The notes: generated from the letters alone by a model not told the origin. A DNA stretch of 64,000 nucleotides from CANJXF01 sp043775015 (GCA_043775015.1 JAYVSV010000029.1:11009-75008), one strand, 5' to 3'. Shown: positions 36,707 to 45,829, counted from the first letter of the stretch. Numbers and translations: made by a program.

Positions 36707-37752
36707 TATTTGATCCATGAAATCTGCGTGATGAGCTGGTTAATCGACGCAAACGAAATATGCGCGCTCGTTGTAAAACGCGGCGTGGCGGCGGCGGGAA
36801 AGGTCGCCAACGTCGTGTCGCCAACCAGGAAAACGTTGAAGTCTTTTGAAAGATTTTCGTAGCCGGCGCATGTCCGCGCGTAACACATGTCAGTCGCGTA
36901 GCCCGTGAGCAGCACATGTCGGATTCCATTTTCCTCGAGAAATTTCTTCAATGCCGGATAACCTTCGCCATCGTAAATAACGACATCATCCGGCTTGAGG
37001 TCGATATCGGTGGTGACGGGAATGGGCAATTGCCAAAACCCTTTCGGGTCATATTTGTCACCGGCATCCAGACCGGGAAATTGTTTGAAATAATCCACCA
37101 CCGGCTTGTCGCTCGACAGCTTCAGCGCTGAAACCAGCGGTTCGCCGCGATAATTAAAGTTCGTCAGTTTTGCGTTCAACTCCCTTTTTCCTTCCGCGCG
37201 CTCGGTCTCACCCGGTTTGCCACGAAAAGATCGGTACAGCTTTTTACGAATCGGATCTTCGTTCCCTGGTAAGCTAACCAAGATCAGACTGACTTTTCCC
37301 CGGAGCGATTTCAAAAATGGATTGATGACGCCACGCGTGTGTTTGGCGGCGAGATGGTTTTTTTGCGGCGTGCAAAAATCGGCGACGCCCGCTGGCTCCG
37401 GCGTATTCCAACCTTGCCCGTCGTCGATTCCCCACGGATGAACCATGATGATCGCCGTCTCTTTCGCGCGAAGTTTGTTCGGCATTTCGATGATGCCGCG
37501 CGCGTTATAGGAAAATCGCCACGCGCGCACCGACAAATCCGAATTGTCATCATTCACCAAAATGGGCGCTTCAAAACGGTTCGTCTCGCGAATCGGTTCG
37601 ACCCATTCTGGAAAATCAGCGAGCAACGGTTTCGGATTTTTGATTCGTGTCAGCCGGTTTTCGTAAGTGCGCTCCTGGGCGCTTCCGCATTGCGCGAGAA
37701 GTGCGAAAAGAAAAATGAAGCCTGTAATTTTCTCGTGGAAAAAAGTTTTCAT
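36661..37752 (-). CDS. Secreted isochorismatase-like cysteine hydrolase
   Basis: The 363-residue protein has a signal peptide (GFIFLFALLAQCGSA) and then an isochorismatase-like fold: AIIMVHPWGIDDGQGWN (acid residue), KGFWQLPIP with LKPDDVVIYD, and the nucleophile region HVLLTGYATDMCYARTCAGYENL (Cys), followed by FNVFLVGDTTLATFPA. It is larger than typical 200-residue family members, having an N-terminal extension of about 100 residues. The last dozen residues (GSARVSRASVGEK) look repeat-derived. It may act on an amide or ester outside the cell; the substrate is unknown. It lies 10 bp downstream of the PVC dehydrogenase gene. Confidence 0.75.
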   Translation of the reverse strand: MKTFFHEKITGFIFLFALLAQCGSAQERTYENRLTRIKNPKPLLADFPEWVEPIRETNRFEAPILVNDDNSDLSVRAWRFSYNARGIIEMPNKLRAKETAIIMVHPWGIDDGQGWNTPEPAGVADFCTPQKNHLAAKHTRGVINPFLKSLRGKVSLILVSLPGNEDPIRKKLYRSFRGKPGETERAEGKRELNAKLTNFNYRGEPLVSALKLSSDKPVVDYFKQFPGLDAGDKYDPKGFWQLPIPVTTDIDLKPDDVVIYDGEGYPALKKFLEENGIRHVLLTGYATDMCYARTCAGYENLSKDFNVFLVGDTTLATFPAAATPRFTTSAHISFASINQLITQISWIKYEGSARVSRASVGEK

Positions 37753-37762
37753 AGACGGTTTT

Positions 37763-40700
37763 TTATTTCACAGCGACTGGTTTCTCACTCTGCAAATAAC
37801 TGAACAGATCCCGAAGCTCCTCCGGCGTGAGCGCGTGCAGCAAACCTTCCGGCATGAGCGAGACCGAAGATTCCGCAATCGAAACAATTTGGTCACGATT
37901 GAGTGTAATTTTTTCGTTCTTCGGGCCGACAAGGGTGACGTTGTTTCCGTTCTGTTCGACAATCAAGCCGTTAAGAACACGCCCGTCCCTTGTCTCGATG
38001 TTGAAGTTCATAAACTCTTTTCGGATCACCGCGCCCGGATCAACGATGCTCGTCAGCAGAAAATCTTTATCGGCGCGATTGGCGTGCGTAAGTTCAGGCC
38101 CGATCTTTTCCCCTTCGCCAAAGAGCTCGTGGCAACCCGCGCAACTTTTTAGAAAAACGGCATGGCCATTTTTCGCGTCGCCGGGGAAAGCGCGCAGGTC
38201 GTTGTTGAAGCGGCGAATGTCGGCGAGTTTTTCTTCCGGCGTTCCGCTGTCGATATTTCCCCAATGTTTGCGAACGAGTTGGTTGAGTTGTTTGTCGTTC
38301 AGCAAAGCAATTTTTTGCAGTTGCTCTACAGGGACTTCGCCCGCCACATATTTTCCGTTGTCCACATTCACCAGAAAACGGCGGGACCATTCCTTGCGAC
38401 TGAACATAACATCACGAATTTTGCTGCGGACAGGCGGAGACAAGGCCGGATAGTTGGAGAGAATTTCGTCCACTGGAGCGTTGGGAATTTGTTGAAGCGC
38501 ATCGAGCGCCGCCAACTGTAACGGTTCCGGTTCTCGTGGTGAAATATAACCGGGAACAACAGCGCCGCCCGGTGAAGGATTCAATTCGCCCATCAGATGC
38601 AACATCGCCGCTCGCAACGGCACGGGGTTTTGAGAATCGATGACTAATGCGAGCATTCGCTCCCGCGCCGGTTTGTAATTGAGCCGCGATAGCAGGCCGA
38701 TCAACAATTCGTCGCGGGTTTCATTCTGCCAAAGAGCAACGAGTTGCTTCTGCAACGGCGCGGGAAGTTTTTCAAATTGTGAAACGCGATTGCGCTGAGG
38801 TTGATCGCGCATGCCCTGGTCAAACGCCGCGAGCATCGAGCGTTTTTCCTTTTCTGGCGCGAGAGCCATGATTCGGGCACAGGCGGATAAAGTTTTATCT
38901 GAACTCTCAGCGGCGTAACGGCGCATCAATCGCGGCAAAATTGTTTCGCGAATGATCGCCGATTTCCACGCTTTCTCCGACGTGAATAACTCCGAGATTC
39001 CGGCGACCGTTGCAACAGAATGTCTTTCGAGCGCCCACCAAAGCAGCAGTGGAATGTAAGGATCCTTCGCGTCAAGATCGCGTTTTGAAATTGCGGACAC
39101 GATTGAGACGCCAGCCTTTGCGGGAACGCGTTTGGCCGTGCTGGCAAGTTGGCTGCGAACCATGACGTCGCTTTCACTCTCCGCCAGTTTCAAGAGATTT
39201 TCCGCCGTGGTTGGGGAAACCTCGTTCTCATCGCCGAGAAGTCGCACCGCCCATTTTCGAATTTGCGACAACGGATGTTTCAGCAGGTCATTGAGAAATG
39301 ATTCGTCAGCGCCGCCGCTGGCGTAGAGCGCCCACAAGGATTCAAGCGCGAGTTGTTTGTCTGCTGCGGCAAAAACTTGCGCGCGAAGTTTTGGATAAAT
39401 GGTCACGTCGCGGCGGTCAGCAAGAATGCGACGCGCCTTGCGGACGAACCAATTATTTTTGCCGCTGAGGTGTTCGATGAGTTGTGCGCTTGAAAGTTTT
39501 GTTAAATTATTCGTAGCAGCCGATGTGAGGAGGCTCTGATTAATTTCGGATTTTGCAGTGAGCTTTCTCACGTCGGCTGCTACGCGATAAATACGACCGT
39601 TACTTCGGTCCCACTCCGCGTCGGGATCAGGATGCGCGGTTCGTTTGTCATACCAGTCAGCGACGTATATTGCGCCGTCCGGGCCCATGGTTAGATCACA
39701 CGGAGCAAACCAATTGTCGTTTGGAACGAGTAACTCGCCGCCGTAACTTGCTGTGAAAGTAGACCCCCATTTTTCCAGGTTGTGCCATTGCACGGTGTGG
39801 CCGAGGAGATCATTGGCGATATATTTGCCGCGAAATATTTCTGGAAACGAATCGCCTTGATAAATAATTCCGCCGTCTGTGACGTGACCGCCGGTGAAAT
39901 TTTTGTAGGGAATATGATCGAAGTAACCGTAGGTGTAAGGATTATGGAGCGCCCCGTGTTTGCCGAAACTCTTCCAATAATAACCGCCTTGCACGCCGTG
40001 GAGATTTCGATACGGTCCCAGATTGGTGGAATAAATTAAATTTCCATCTTCATCGAAATCGAGTCCCCAGGAATTTCCGCCGCCTTCGCAAAAAAGTTCA
40101 AAGCGTTTTGAAATGGGATGATAACGCCAGACACCTTGCTGAAATTCAATGCCGCGAATGTTCGCGGTAACGGTGCTGCCCTGACATCCGTAGAGCCAAC
40201 CGTCCGGCCCAAAGATCAAAGAGTTCGCGACGGAATGCGCGTCTTCCATGCCGAAACCGGTCAGCAAAACTTCAGGATCGGAATCAGGAACATCGTCGCG
40301 GTTTTTATCTGGATAAAAAAGCAAATACGGAACCTGCAAAACAAAAACGCCGCCGTGACCGAAGGCGAGTCCGCTGGCGAGATTTAATCCGCCCACAAAA
40401 TCTTTGGCCTTTTGCGCACGACCATTTTCATCAAAGTCAGAGAGCATCGTGATGCGGTCTGCGCCTTTCGGTCCGCGTGGTGGCGGTTCAGGAATTTTGT
40501 CGTAAGTCGTGCGCGAGAACCGATCTACTTTGGCGCGATTGAGTCCGGCAGGATTGGGATATTGTAGATATTGAATGACCCAAAGCCGTCCGCGATCATC
40601 GAATTCGATACAAACCGGTTGGGCAATCATCGGCTCGCTCGCGACGAGTTGAACCTGAAAGCCATCGGCGACGGTCATTTTCGAAACGGCTTCGGAAGGT

Positions 40701-40798
40701 TTGTAGCCTTGAGCGAAAATAGAAAAATTTCCCGTTAGCAAAAGAATTCCAATCCAGAGAAACCTAAACTGTGAAATTGAAAATGCCGATGGGTTCAC
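37763..40798 (-). CDS. PVC-type heme-binding CxxCH protein (membrane-bound dehydrogenase with cytochrome c)
   Basis: The 1011-residue protein has an N-terminal signal (LLLTGNFSIFAQ) and then the Piru/Ver-type glucose-dehydrogenase-like propeller: MIAQPVCIEFDDRGRLWVIQY and GPDGAIYVADWYDKRTAHP. A helical HEAT-like middle follows (about 430-790). The end has the cytochrome c box KSCAGCHELFGEG and a HANRADKDFLLTSIVDP tail with MPEGLLHALTPEELRDLFSYL. These large proteins are characteristic of Planctomycetes and Verrucomicrobia and probably oxidise sugars in the periplasm. A 73-bp palindromic repeat interrupts the coding region at 39512-39584 without breaking the frame. Confidence 0.9.
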   Translation of the reverse strand: MNPSAFSISQFRFLWIGILLLTGNFSIFAQGYKPSEAVSKMTVADGFQVQLVASEPMIAQPVCIEFDDRGRLWVIQYLQYPNPAGLNRAKVDRFSRTTYDKIPEPPPRGPKGADRITMLSDFDENGRAQKAKDFVGGLNLASGLAFGHGGVFVLQVPYLLFYPDKNRDDVPDSDPEVLLTGFGMEDAHSVANSLIFGPDGWLYGCQGSTVTANIRGIEFQQGVWRYHPISKRFELFCEGGGNSWGLDFDEDGNLIYSTNLGPYRNLHGVQGGYYWKSFGKHGALHNPYTYGYFDHIPYKNFTGGHVTDGGIIYQGDSFPEIFRGKYIANDLLGHTVQWHNLEKWGSTFTASYGGELLVPNDNWFAPCDLTMGPDGAIYVADWYDKRTAHPDPDAEWDRSNGRIYRVAADVRKLTAKSEINQSLLTSAATNNLTKLSSAQLIEHLSGKNNWFVRKARRILADRRDVTIYPKLRAQVFAAADKQLALESLWALYASGGADESFLNDLLKHPLSQIRKWAVRLLGDENEVSPTTAENLLKLAESESDVMVRSQLASTAKRVPAKAGVSIVSAISKRDLDAKDPYIPLLLWWALERHSVATVAGISELFTSEKAWKSAIIRETILPRLMRRYAAESSDKTLSACARIMALAPEKEKRSMLAAFDQGMRDQPQRNRVSQFEKLPAPLQKQLVALWQNETRDELLIGLLSRLNYKPARERMLALVIDSQNPVPLRAAMLHLMGELNPSPGGAVVPGYISPREPEPLQLAALDALQQIPNAPVDEILSNYPALSPPVRSKIRDVMFSRKEWSRRFLVNVDNGKYVAGEVPVEQLQKIALLNDKQLNQLVRKHWGNIDSGTPEEKLADIRRFNNDLRAFPGDAKNGHAVFLKSCAGCHELFGEGEKIGPELTHANRADKDFLLTSIVDPGAVIRKEFMNFNIETRDGRVLNGLIVEQNGNNVTLVGPKNEKITLNRDQIVSIAESSVSLMPEGLLHALTPEELRDLFSYLQSEKPVAVK
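39512..39584. repeat. 73-bp inverted-repeat element inside the PVC dehydrogenase gene
   Basis: Left arm CGTAGCAGCCGATGTGAG (39512-39529) and right arm CTCACGTCGGCTGCTACG (39567-39584) are inverted copies at 17 of 18 positions, around a 37-bp centre. They fall between the propeller and the HEAT-like region, where the protein reads RVAADVRKLTAKSEINQ...LTSAATNN, not conserved sequence. The frame stays open, as with the smc insertion, but this is a different sequence family. Confidence 0.65.
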
Positions 40799-40879
40799 GG
40801 CCAGAGTTTCGGCAGAATAATTTCCAGCCGCGAGAAGATTTTTAGAAGATCTGCAAGAATTCGATCCGCCGATTATGTT

Positions 40880-41197
40880 TTAGGCCGCTTCATCCAAAGC
40901 GACTGAAACGCGTAATCCCAATGGTTTCAAAATTTCCTGCAAAGTCGCCAGCGTAGGATTGCCGTGCTTTGAAAGAATTTTATAAAGGCTCGGGCGTTTG
41001 AGTCCGACACGCCCGGCCAGATCGCCCACGCCACCTGTAGCTTCCACGACATCTTTAAGCGCGATGAGGAAAGCTTCGCTGTCCTGTTGAGCCAACACTT
41101 GCGCAAGATATTCAGCGGCGTATTTGGGATCACGCAGCCGTTTGAGCAAATCCTCCCGATAATTTTTCAGACGCATATTTTTTTGAACTGTTGCCAT
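40880..41197 (-). CDS. Addiction-module antidote protein (HigA-like, XRE type)
   Basis: The 105-residue protein resembles the putative addiction-module antidote family: an N-terminal segment KNYREDLLKRLRDPKYAAEYLAQVL, the EAFLIALKDVVEATGGVGDLA linker and a helix-turn-helix (GRVGLKRPSLYKILSKHGNPTLATLQEILKPLG). It would repress its own promoter and neutralise the adjacent toxin. The ATG at 41197 overlaps the end of the full-length toxin frame by 31 bp, the normal operon layout. The antidote is intact although the toxin is not. Confidence 0.85.
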   Translation of the reverse strand: MATVQKNMRLKNYREDLLKRLRDPKYAAEYLAQVLAQQDSEAFLIALKDVVEATGGVGDLAGRVGLKRPSLYKILSKHGNPTLATLQEILKPLGLRVSVALDEAA

Positions 41198-41496
41198 AAT
41201 TGCTGTGCGTGATGAATGTCACGCCGCTGACTGCTTTTATCGCCCCCGCCCAACAGAACTACAACTTGTTAGCCATGCAGCGCGTAATAAACGCGAAGCC
41301 CCGGCCCAAAACTGATTCGCAACTCGGAAACATCTCCGCCGACGGATTTGCAATCACCAAAATTTCCGGCGCGAACTCTCGCTAAACGCGCATCGACTGC
41401 CGCTTGCATTCTTCTGTCGCCAAGGGAATCAAACCATTGATCAAACGGGACGACTCCGTTTTGAAGCTCCAGCTTCTTGATTTCCCTTTCAAACAT
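41167..41496 (-). pseudogene. RelE/HigB-type toxin gene with premature stop
   Basis: The frame from ATG 41496 reads 75 residues of the RelE/HigB-like killer family (PFDQWFDSLGDRRMQAAVDARLARV, then ELRISFGPGLRVYYALHG) and stops at TAA 41269-41271. The same frame continues after the stop as QVVVLLGGGDKSSQRRDIHHAQQLWQQF to TGA 41167-41169. That continuation is the expected family C-terminus (LLxGGDKSxQxxDIxxA), which carries catalytic residues. The full length would be 109 residues, normal for the family. A single nonsense change therefore silences it, unless the stop is a sequencing error. Confidence 0.8.
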
Positions 41497-41612
41497 CTGA
41501 ACAACTGTAATCTATAGGTGACACGCGGCAAGTTTAAAAAGCTTGGAGGGATGTTGGTCAACGTGCTGGCATCACTCCGTAAACAGCAGCCGTGAGAAAT
41601 CTTTTGCCGGTT

Positions 41613-41840
41613 TCAACGGCGCATCAAAGAATCCCACGAGCAATCCATGGCTTTTTGTAAACGCATCACCGTGGTGAGAAGAATGTTTAACTTTCCCGCT
41701 TCGATTTTCTGGATGGTGCGCGGGTTGACTTCCATCAGTTCGGCCAGTTTTTCCTGCGTGAGTCCGTGAGCGACGCGTTCGCGGCGCACGTTCGCGCCAA
41801 AGGTGGCAAGCTGAGGAAGTTTTGAGTGGCTTTTCGGCAC
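41613..41840 (-). CDS. XRE-family helix-turn-helix regulator
   Basis: The protein of about 75 residues has a classical HTH: FGANVRRERVAHGLTQEKLAELMEVNPRTIQKIEAGKL, with the recognition helix in NPRTIQKIEAG, and ends LQKAMDCSWDSLMRR. It starts at a GTG (41840), or further upstream at a second GTG (41906). Single-domain regulators like this often control a neighbouring operon or a phage/toxin module; it stands 116 bp past the toxin start and divergent from the secreted genes at 41939, but no target is proven. Confidence 0.75.
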   Translation of the reverse strand: MPKSHSKLPQLATFGANVRRERVAHGLTQEKLAELMEVNPRTIQKIEAGKLNILLTTVMRLQKAMDCSWDSLMRR

Positions 41841-41938
41841 ACCGCATTGAGGCGTGAATTTCTCTTGCGCAACACCGCCCAATGGGGCGTAATCACACCG
41901 ACTCACTCAGAAAAATTCCACAGGACGAAAGGAAATTG

Positions 41939-42184
41939 ATGAAACGAATTATTCTCCCAGCAATGATCGCGTTGCTTATGTGTTCAAACACGCACGCGCA
42001 AGTGAACAGCGGCAGCAACGGCAGCGATGGCGCGCTGAATCCCGCCCCTGACGGCACGTTTATTATCAACATGGCCGACCACCCGAATGGCGTTTACCAC
42101 TACACGTCCGTCACCATCTCGGGGGGCGTCACGGTGACATTCATCCCAAACACCAACAACACACCAGCACGCCAGCCTATTTGA
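41939..42184 (+). pseudogene. Truncated secreted-protein start
   Basis: The frame has a signal peptide (MKRIILPAMIALLMCSNTHAQ) and a short secreted region PDGTFIINMADHPNGVYHYTSVTISGGVTVTFIP, then stops at 42184 after 81 residues. Such a beginning with GVYxYTSVTIxxxVTVTFIP resembles the start of larger PVC surface proteins. The stop overlaps the beginning of the lipase-like frame, which has no signal of its own. A deletion or frameshift joining two genes would explain both. Confidence 0.5.
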
Positions 42185-43863
42185 TAACGTTGCCGCCGCC
42201 TTCACGACTCAAGGCGTTTCATGACGGGATTTTTACAACGAATCTTGCTTCGGTTAATTCCAATCAGCCCACGATGGTTTTAACGCACGGCTGGATTCCG
42301 TTAAATCCTTTGACTGGAAATCCCCTTTACACACCTATCGGGGTTGAAGATTGGCCAACGACGTTCGCCGCACAACTGCGCGCCAGCGGTGTCACGGGAA
42401 ATATCGTCGCGTGGGATTGGTCGTATCTGGCGGGTGCGGCGGTGAATGCTCCGGGAATAGCAGAGCAACGAACCGTCTTTCAAGGACAGGCTTTGGGACA
42501 AATCTTATTGCTTAAACTGGGCGCAAATTATTCTCAGCCAATTCAGTTCATCGGGCACAGTCTTGGAACTTTGGTCAACGCTTCTGCGGCGAATTATTTA
42601 CATGGCGACGGCGAGGCTCAGGAAAATATTTTTTCGCCTACCCCGTGGCCGGGATCGAATACCTTGATGACCTTGTTTGACGAGGCTGAAATTGCCAGAG
42701 GGGTTTCGAGTTTTGGCGCAGACATAGACACGCTCGCGGGACGGAACGGAAATCCATTTTTGCCGCCGAAGGCTTCCGACCGTCATCCGCTGCCGAAACA
42801 TTTTGCCTGGGCGGAAAATTATATCGCCGGGTTTGGCTTGTTACAGACCAACGCGGCGAACGTCATTCTGACCAATAAATTTCCGCTGCACGCGAATAAT
42901 CCGAAAAGCTGGTTCGAGAAAATCGCCACCTTTCATAGTTATCCGATGGATTGGTATGATGAGACAATTCAGACGGACAATTCCGCCATGGGATTTATCT
43001 GGCCGCTTCTCTGGTCGTTCCGCGATCTCGCGTTTGCGAATGCACCCACGAACGGTTCAGTGTATGTGCAAGCGGGTTCAGAATGGAATCTGACGGCAAC
43101 GAATTGGAATTACGGAACGAATCTTCTTGCAGCGCGGTTTCAAGCATATCGCAATGGTTTGTTCTATTCGCTTACAGGCCAGACATTAGATGAAGCAACT
43201 GTCAACGGCAAGGGCAACGGACAAAATATTGTTGGAGCTTTGTCTGCATATAGCAGTTTCCTCGTGTCAATTTTTACGACGAATACTGCTCCTTCGCCGC
43301 AATTCAAGCTGGACCCGCTTGATGGCCCACCGCCAAGCGATGCCAGCGATGACCCGACCATTCCAGCGTATGCGTGGATGCAATTGGTCGTTCCATCGAA
43401 TGCCGTTTCAATGTCGTTTAATTACATTATTCGAGGCGACTGGCAGAGCGATTGGCTTGCGGCAGCCTTCAACGGAACGAACGTGCTGTCGTTGCCCGGA
43501 AGCCAGATTGAAACCAACGTGCTATTCAGCAGCGGACAAATTGATATTTCGGATCTCGCGGGTCAGACGAACGAGTTTTTCATAGGAATCGTTGGTGGCA
43601 CATCGATGAACGCGCAACTCACCGTAATGAATGTCGCATTTTCCATTTCGTCCCCGCCTCTGTTGCAAGCACAGGCCTCGGGAAATAATTTTGTCCTAAT
43701 GTGGCCGCTTTCTGCCGCAGATTATAATTTGCAATTCACGACCAATCTTGCCGATTTAAATTCTTGGACAACTCTTACGAATGTTCCGGCCATCGTGAAT
43801 TTGCAGAACACGATTACCAATTCCATTTCTAGTGGAGCAGAGTTTTATCGGTTGAAGAAATAA
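42181..43863 (+). CDS. Lipase/esterase-like protein with C-terminal beta domain
   Basis: The 560-residue protein has an alpha/beta hydrolase core: PTMVLTHGWI (oxyanion region), GNIVAWDWSYLAG and the nucleophile elbow FIGHSLGTLVNASAA with Ser in GHSLG. The C-terminus (YNLQFTTNLADLNSWTTLTNVP...FYRLKK) is a beta-rich module that I associate with secreted proteins of the Pedosphaera group. It starts at a TTG and lacks a signal peptide, although all its features suggest secretion; the truncated gene just upstream carries one. A natural fusion broken by a frameshift is likely. Substrate unknown. Confidence 0.72.
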   Translation: MITLPPPSRLKAFHDGIFTTNLASVNSNQPTMVLTHGWIPLNPLTGNPLYTPIGVEDWPTTFAAQLRASGVTGNIVAWDWSYLAGAAVNAPGIAEQRTVFQGQALGQILLLKLGANYSQPIQFIGHSLGTLVNASAANYLHGDGEAQENIFSPTPWPGSNTLMTLFDEAEIARGVSSFGADIDTLAGRNGNPFLPPKASDRHPLPKHFAWAENYIAGFGLLQTNAANVILTNKFPLHANNPKSWFEKIATFHSYPMDWYDETIQTDNSAMGFIWPLLWSFRDLAFANAPTNGSVYVQAGSEWNLTATNWNYGTNLLAARFQAYRNGLFYSLTGQTLDEATVNGKGNGQNIVGALSAYSSFLVSIFTTNTAPSPQFKLDPLDGPPPSDASDDPTIPAYAWMQLVVPSNAVSMSFNYIIRGDWQSDWLAAAFNGTNVLSLPGSQIETNVLFSSGQIDISDLAGQTNEFFIGIVGGTSMNAQLTVMNVAFSISSPPLLQAQASGNNFVLMWPLSAADYNLQFTTNLADLNSWTTLTNVPAIVNLQNTITNSISSGAEFYRLKK

Positions 43864-43904
43864 CCGCTCGGTTGTTTTGCTATTCAGCATTTCCCCTAAA
43901 TATC

Positions 43905-43934
43905 TTGACCGCGATTCATTTCCCCCGTTCTATT
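43905..43934 (+). promoter_or_regulatory. Possible sigma-70-type promoter of the mre operon
   Basis: TTGACC (43905-43910) and TCTATT (43929-43934), separated by 18 bp, lie 21 bp upstream of the mreB ATG. The -35 matches 5 of 6 and the -10 matches 4 of 6 consensus bases. There is no experimental support, and promoter consensus in this group is not well known. Confidence 0.35.
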
Positions 43935-43955
43935 TATCCCCGTTAGGTAAAATTC

Positions 43956-44981
43956 ATGTTTGCGCAACTTAAAAGCCTGTTTTCCAATGACATCGGGATA
44001 GATCTCGGGACAGCCAATTCCCTTGTTTACGTTCGTGACCAAGGAATTGTTCTGCGAGAACCCTCTGTCGTCGCCATCGAAGCTGGAACCACCAATGTTC
44101 TTGCGGTCGGCGAGGAAGCCAAGCGGATGCTCGGACGCACTCCAGGGAATATCGTAGCCATTCGGCCCATGAAAGATGGCGTGATTGCCGATTTCGAGAT
44201 TACCGAAGCGATGCTGCGTCATTTCATTCAAAAAGTGCATCATCGCAAATTGATTGCGCCGAGAGTCGTGGTGGCTGTTCCGTCTGGAATTACCGAAGTG
44301 GAAAAACGGGCGGTCAAAGATTCTGCAACTCATGCCGGAGCACGCGAAGTTTATTTGATCGAACAACCCATGGCTTCGGCCATCGGGGTCGGTCTCCCGG
44401 TTCACGAACCGGCAGGCAACATGATCGTCGATATTGGCGGGGGCACCTGCGAGATCGCGATTATTTCTCTGGCTGGAATTGTTTTCAGCCGGAGCTTGCG
44501 CGTGGGCGGTGATGAGTTCGATGAAACGATCGTTGCGCACATGAAGCGAGCCTACAACTTAATGATTGGTGAACGCACCGCGGAAGAAATCAAAATACGT
44601 ATCGGATCTGCCTTTCCGCTGGAGCAAGAATTAACAATGGAAGTCAAAGGTCGCGATCTTAGCGCCGGTTTGCCGAAAACGCTTTCCGTCCGCTCAGAAG
44701 AAATTCGCGAAGCATTGAAAGAACCGCTTTCAAGCATATTGGAATCTGTTCGCATCACACTGGAACGTTGCCCTCCCGAACTCTCCTCCGACTTAGTGGA
44801 AAGAGGAATTGTCATGGCGGGTGGCGGTGCGCTTCTGCGCGGAATTGATCGGTTGGTCGCCGAGGAAACTGGCTTGCCGGTTCACATCGCCGACGATCCG
44901 CTTAGCGCGGTTGCCGAAGGCACAGGCCGGGTGTTGCAGGAACTTCAATTTCTCAAGCGAGTCGCTTCTTCCAAGACATAA
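43956..44981 (+). CDS. mreB: Rod shape-determining protein MreB
   Basis: The 341-residue actin-like ATPase begins FAQLKSLFSNDIGIDLGTANSLVYV, the phosphate-1 loop, and has NMIVDIGGGTCEIAIISLAG (phosphate 2) and VMAGGGALLRGIDRLV (adenosine loop). It polymerises under the membrane and guides cell-wall synthesis. Length and motifs are standard. It starts the operon mreB-mreC-mreD-mrdA-rodA-rng; mreC begins 38 bp later. Confidence 0.97.
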   Translation: MFAQLKSLFSNDIGIDLGTANSLVYVRDQGIVLREPSVVAIEAGTTNVLAVGEEAKRMLGRTPGNIVAIRPMKDGVIADFEITEAMLRHFIQKVHHRKLIAPRVVVAVPSGITEVEKRAVKDSATHAGAREVYLIEQPMASAIGVGLPVHEPAGNMIVDIGGGTCEIAIISLAGIVFSRSLRVGGDEFDETIVAHMKRAYNLMIGERTAEEIKIRIGSAFPLEQELTMEVKGRDLSAGLPKTLSVRSEEIREALKEPLSSILESVRITLERCPPELSSDLVERGIVMAGGGALLRGIDRLVAEETGLPVHIADDPLSAVAEGTGRVLQELQFLKRVASSKT

Positions 44982-45019
44982 TTCTTCGGGCGTTCACCGT
45001 GCAAATTTGCATTGGTGAA

Positions 45020-45829
45020 ATGTTTAAAAAGCCGCAATACATTGCGTTGGCTTTGGTCATCGTGGTCGTGCTGATTATCTTTAATCTGCCGCCCCAAACC
45101 ATGTCCCGCTTGAAACTGGCGATCAGCGGACTGTTCCTGCCGCTCTTCGGCCTGGCCGGATCGTCGCAGCAACTCCTCGAAAAGGCCGGCAACACCGTTT
45201 TACCCCGGAACGTCATTACCAAGGAGAATCAAAAACTGCGCGAGGAAAACGAGCAGCTCCGCATTTTACTGATGCAAAACGAGGAGTTGTTTCGCGAAAA
45301 TTCTCAACTCCGCCAATCTCTCGAATGGCAGAAGCAGTCCCGTTGGAAAGTGAAGCTCGGCCGCGTCATCTCACGCGATCCGGCCAACTGGTGGCGCACC
45401 ATCCAGATCGATCTCGGCTCGGCCCAGGGTCTTCGCGAAAATATGCCGGTCCTGACTTCGCAAGGCTTGGTGGGACGCACGTCAGTCGTTGGAAAAAATC
45501 GCTCGCAAGTATTGCTTTTGGGCGACCCAAATCTGCGCGTGGCCGCATCTATTCCCGATAAAGATGTGCGCGAAAATGGAATCATTATTTCCAGTTCCGG
45601 GCCGCTCGATAACAGCATCGTCCGCTTTCAATATTTTTCCCGCAACAACGCGGTCAAGCCCGGACAAACCGTGGCGACAAGTGGCGAAGGCGGTGTATTT
45701 CCGAAAGGCATTGTCATCGGCCAAATCCTCGACACGGGAAACAGCAACATCGGCGTATCATCCGAAGCACGAGTAAAAGTCGCCGCGAATTTGAATTCGC
45801 TGGAGGAAGTCTGGGTGATGTTCCCATGA
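45020..45829 (+). CDS. mreC: Rod shape-determining protein MreC
   Basis: The protein of about 269 residues has an N-terminal transmembrane helix (YIALALVIVVVLIIFNL), a coiled-coil segment (ENQKLREENEQLRILLMQNEEL) and the beta-rich MreC domain with RDPANWWRTIQIDLGSAQGL and KGIVIGQILDTG. It links MreB to the periplasmic wall synthases. The ATG at 45020 (MFKKPQYIALAL) is preferred over an upstream in-frame start at 44999. The stop overlaps the mreD ATG by four bases (ATGA). Confidence 0.93.
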   Translation: MFKKPQYIALALVIVVVLIIFNLPPQTMSRLKLAISGLFLPLFGLAGSSQQLLEKAGNTVLPRNVITKENQKLREENEQLRILLMQNEELFRENSQLRQSLEWQKQSRWKVKLGRVISRDPANWWRTIQIDLGSAQGLRENMPVLTSQGLVGRTSVVGKNRSQVLLLGDPNLRVAASIPDKDVRENGIIISSSGPLDNSIVRFQYFSRNNAVKPGQTVATSGEGGVFPKGIVIGQILDTGNSNIGVSSEARVKVAANLNSLEEVWVMFP

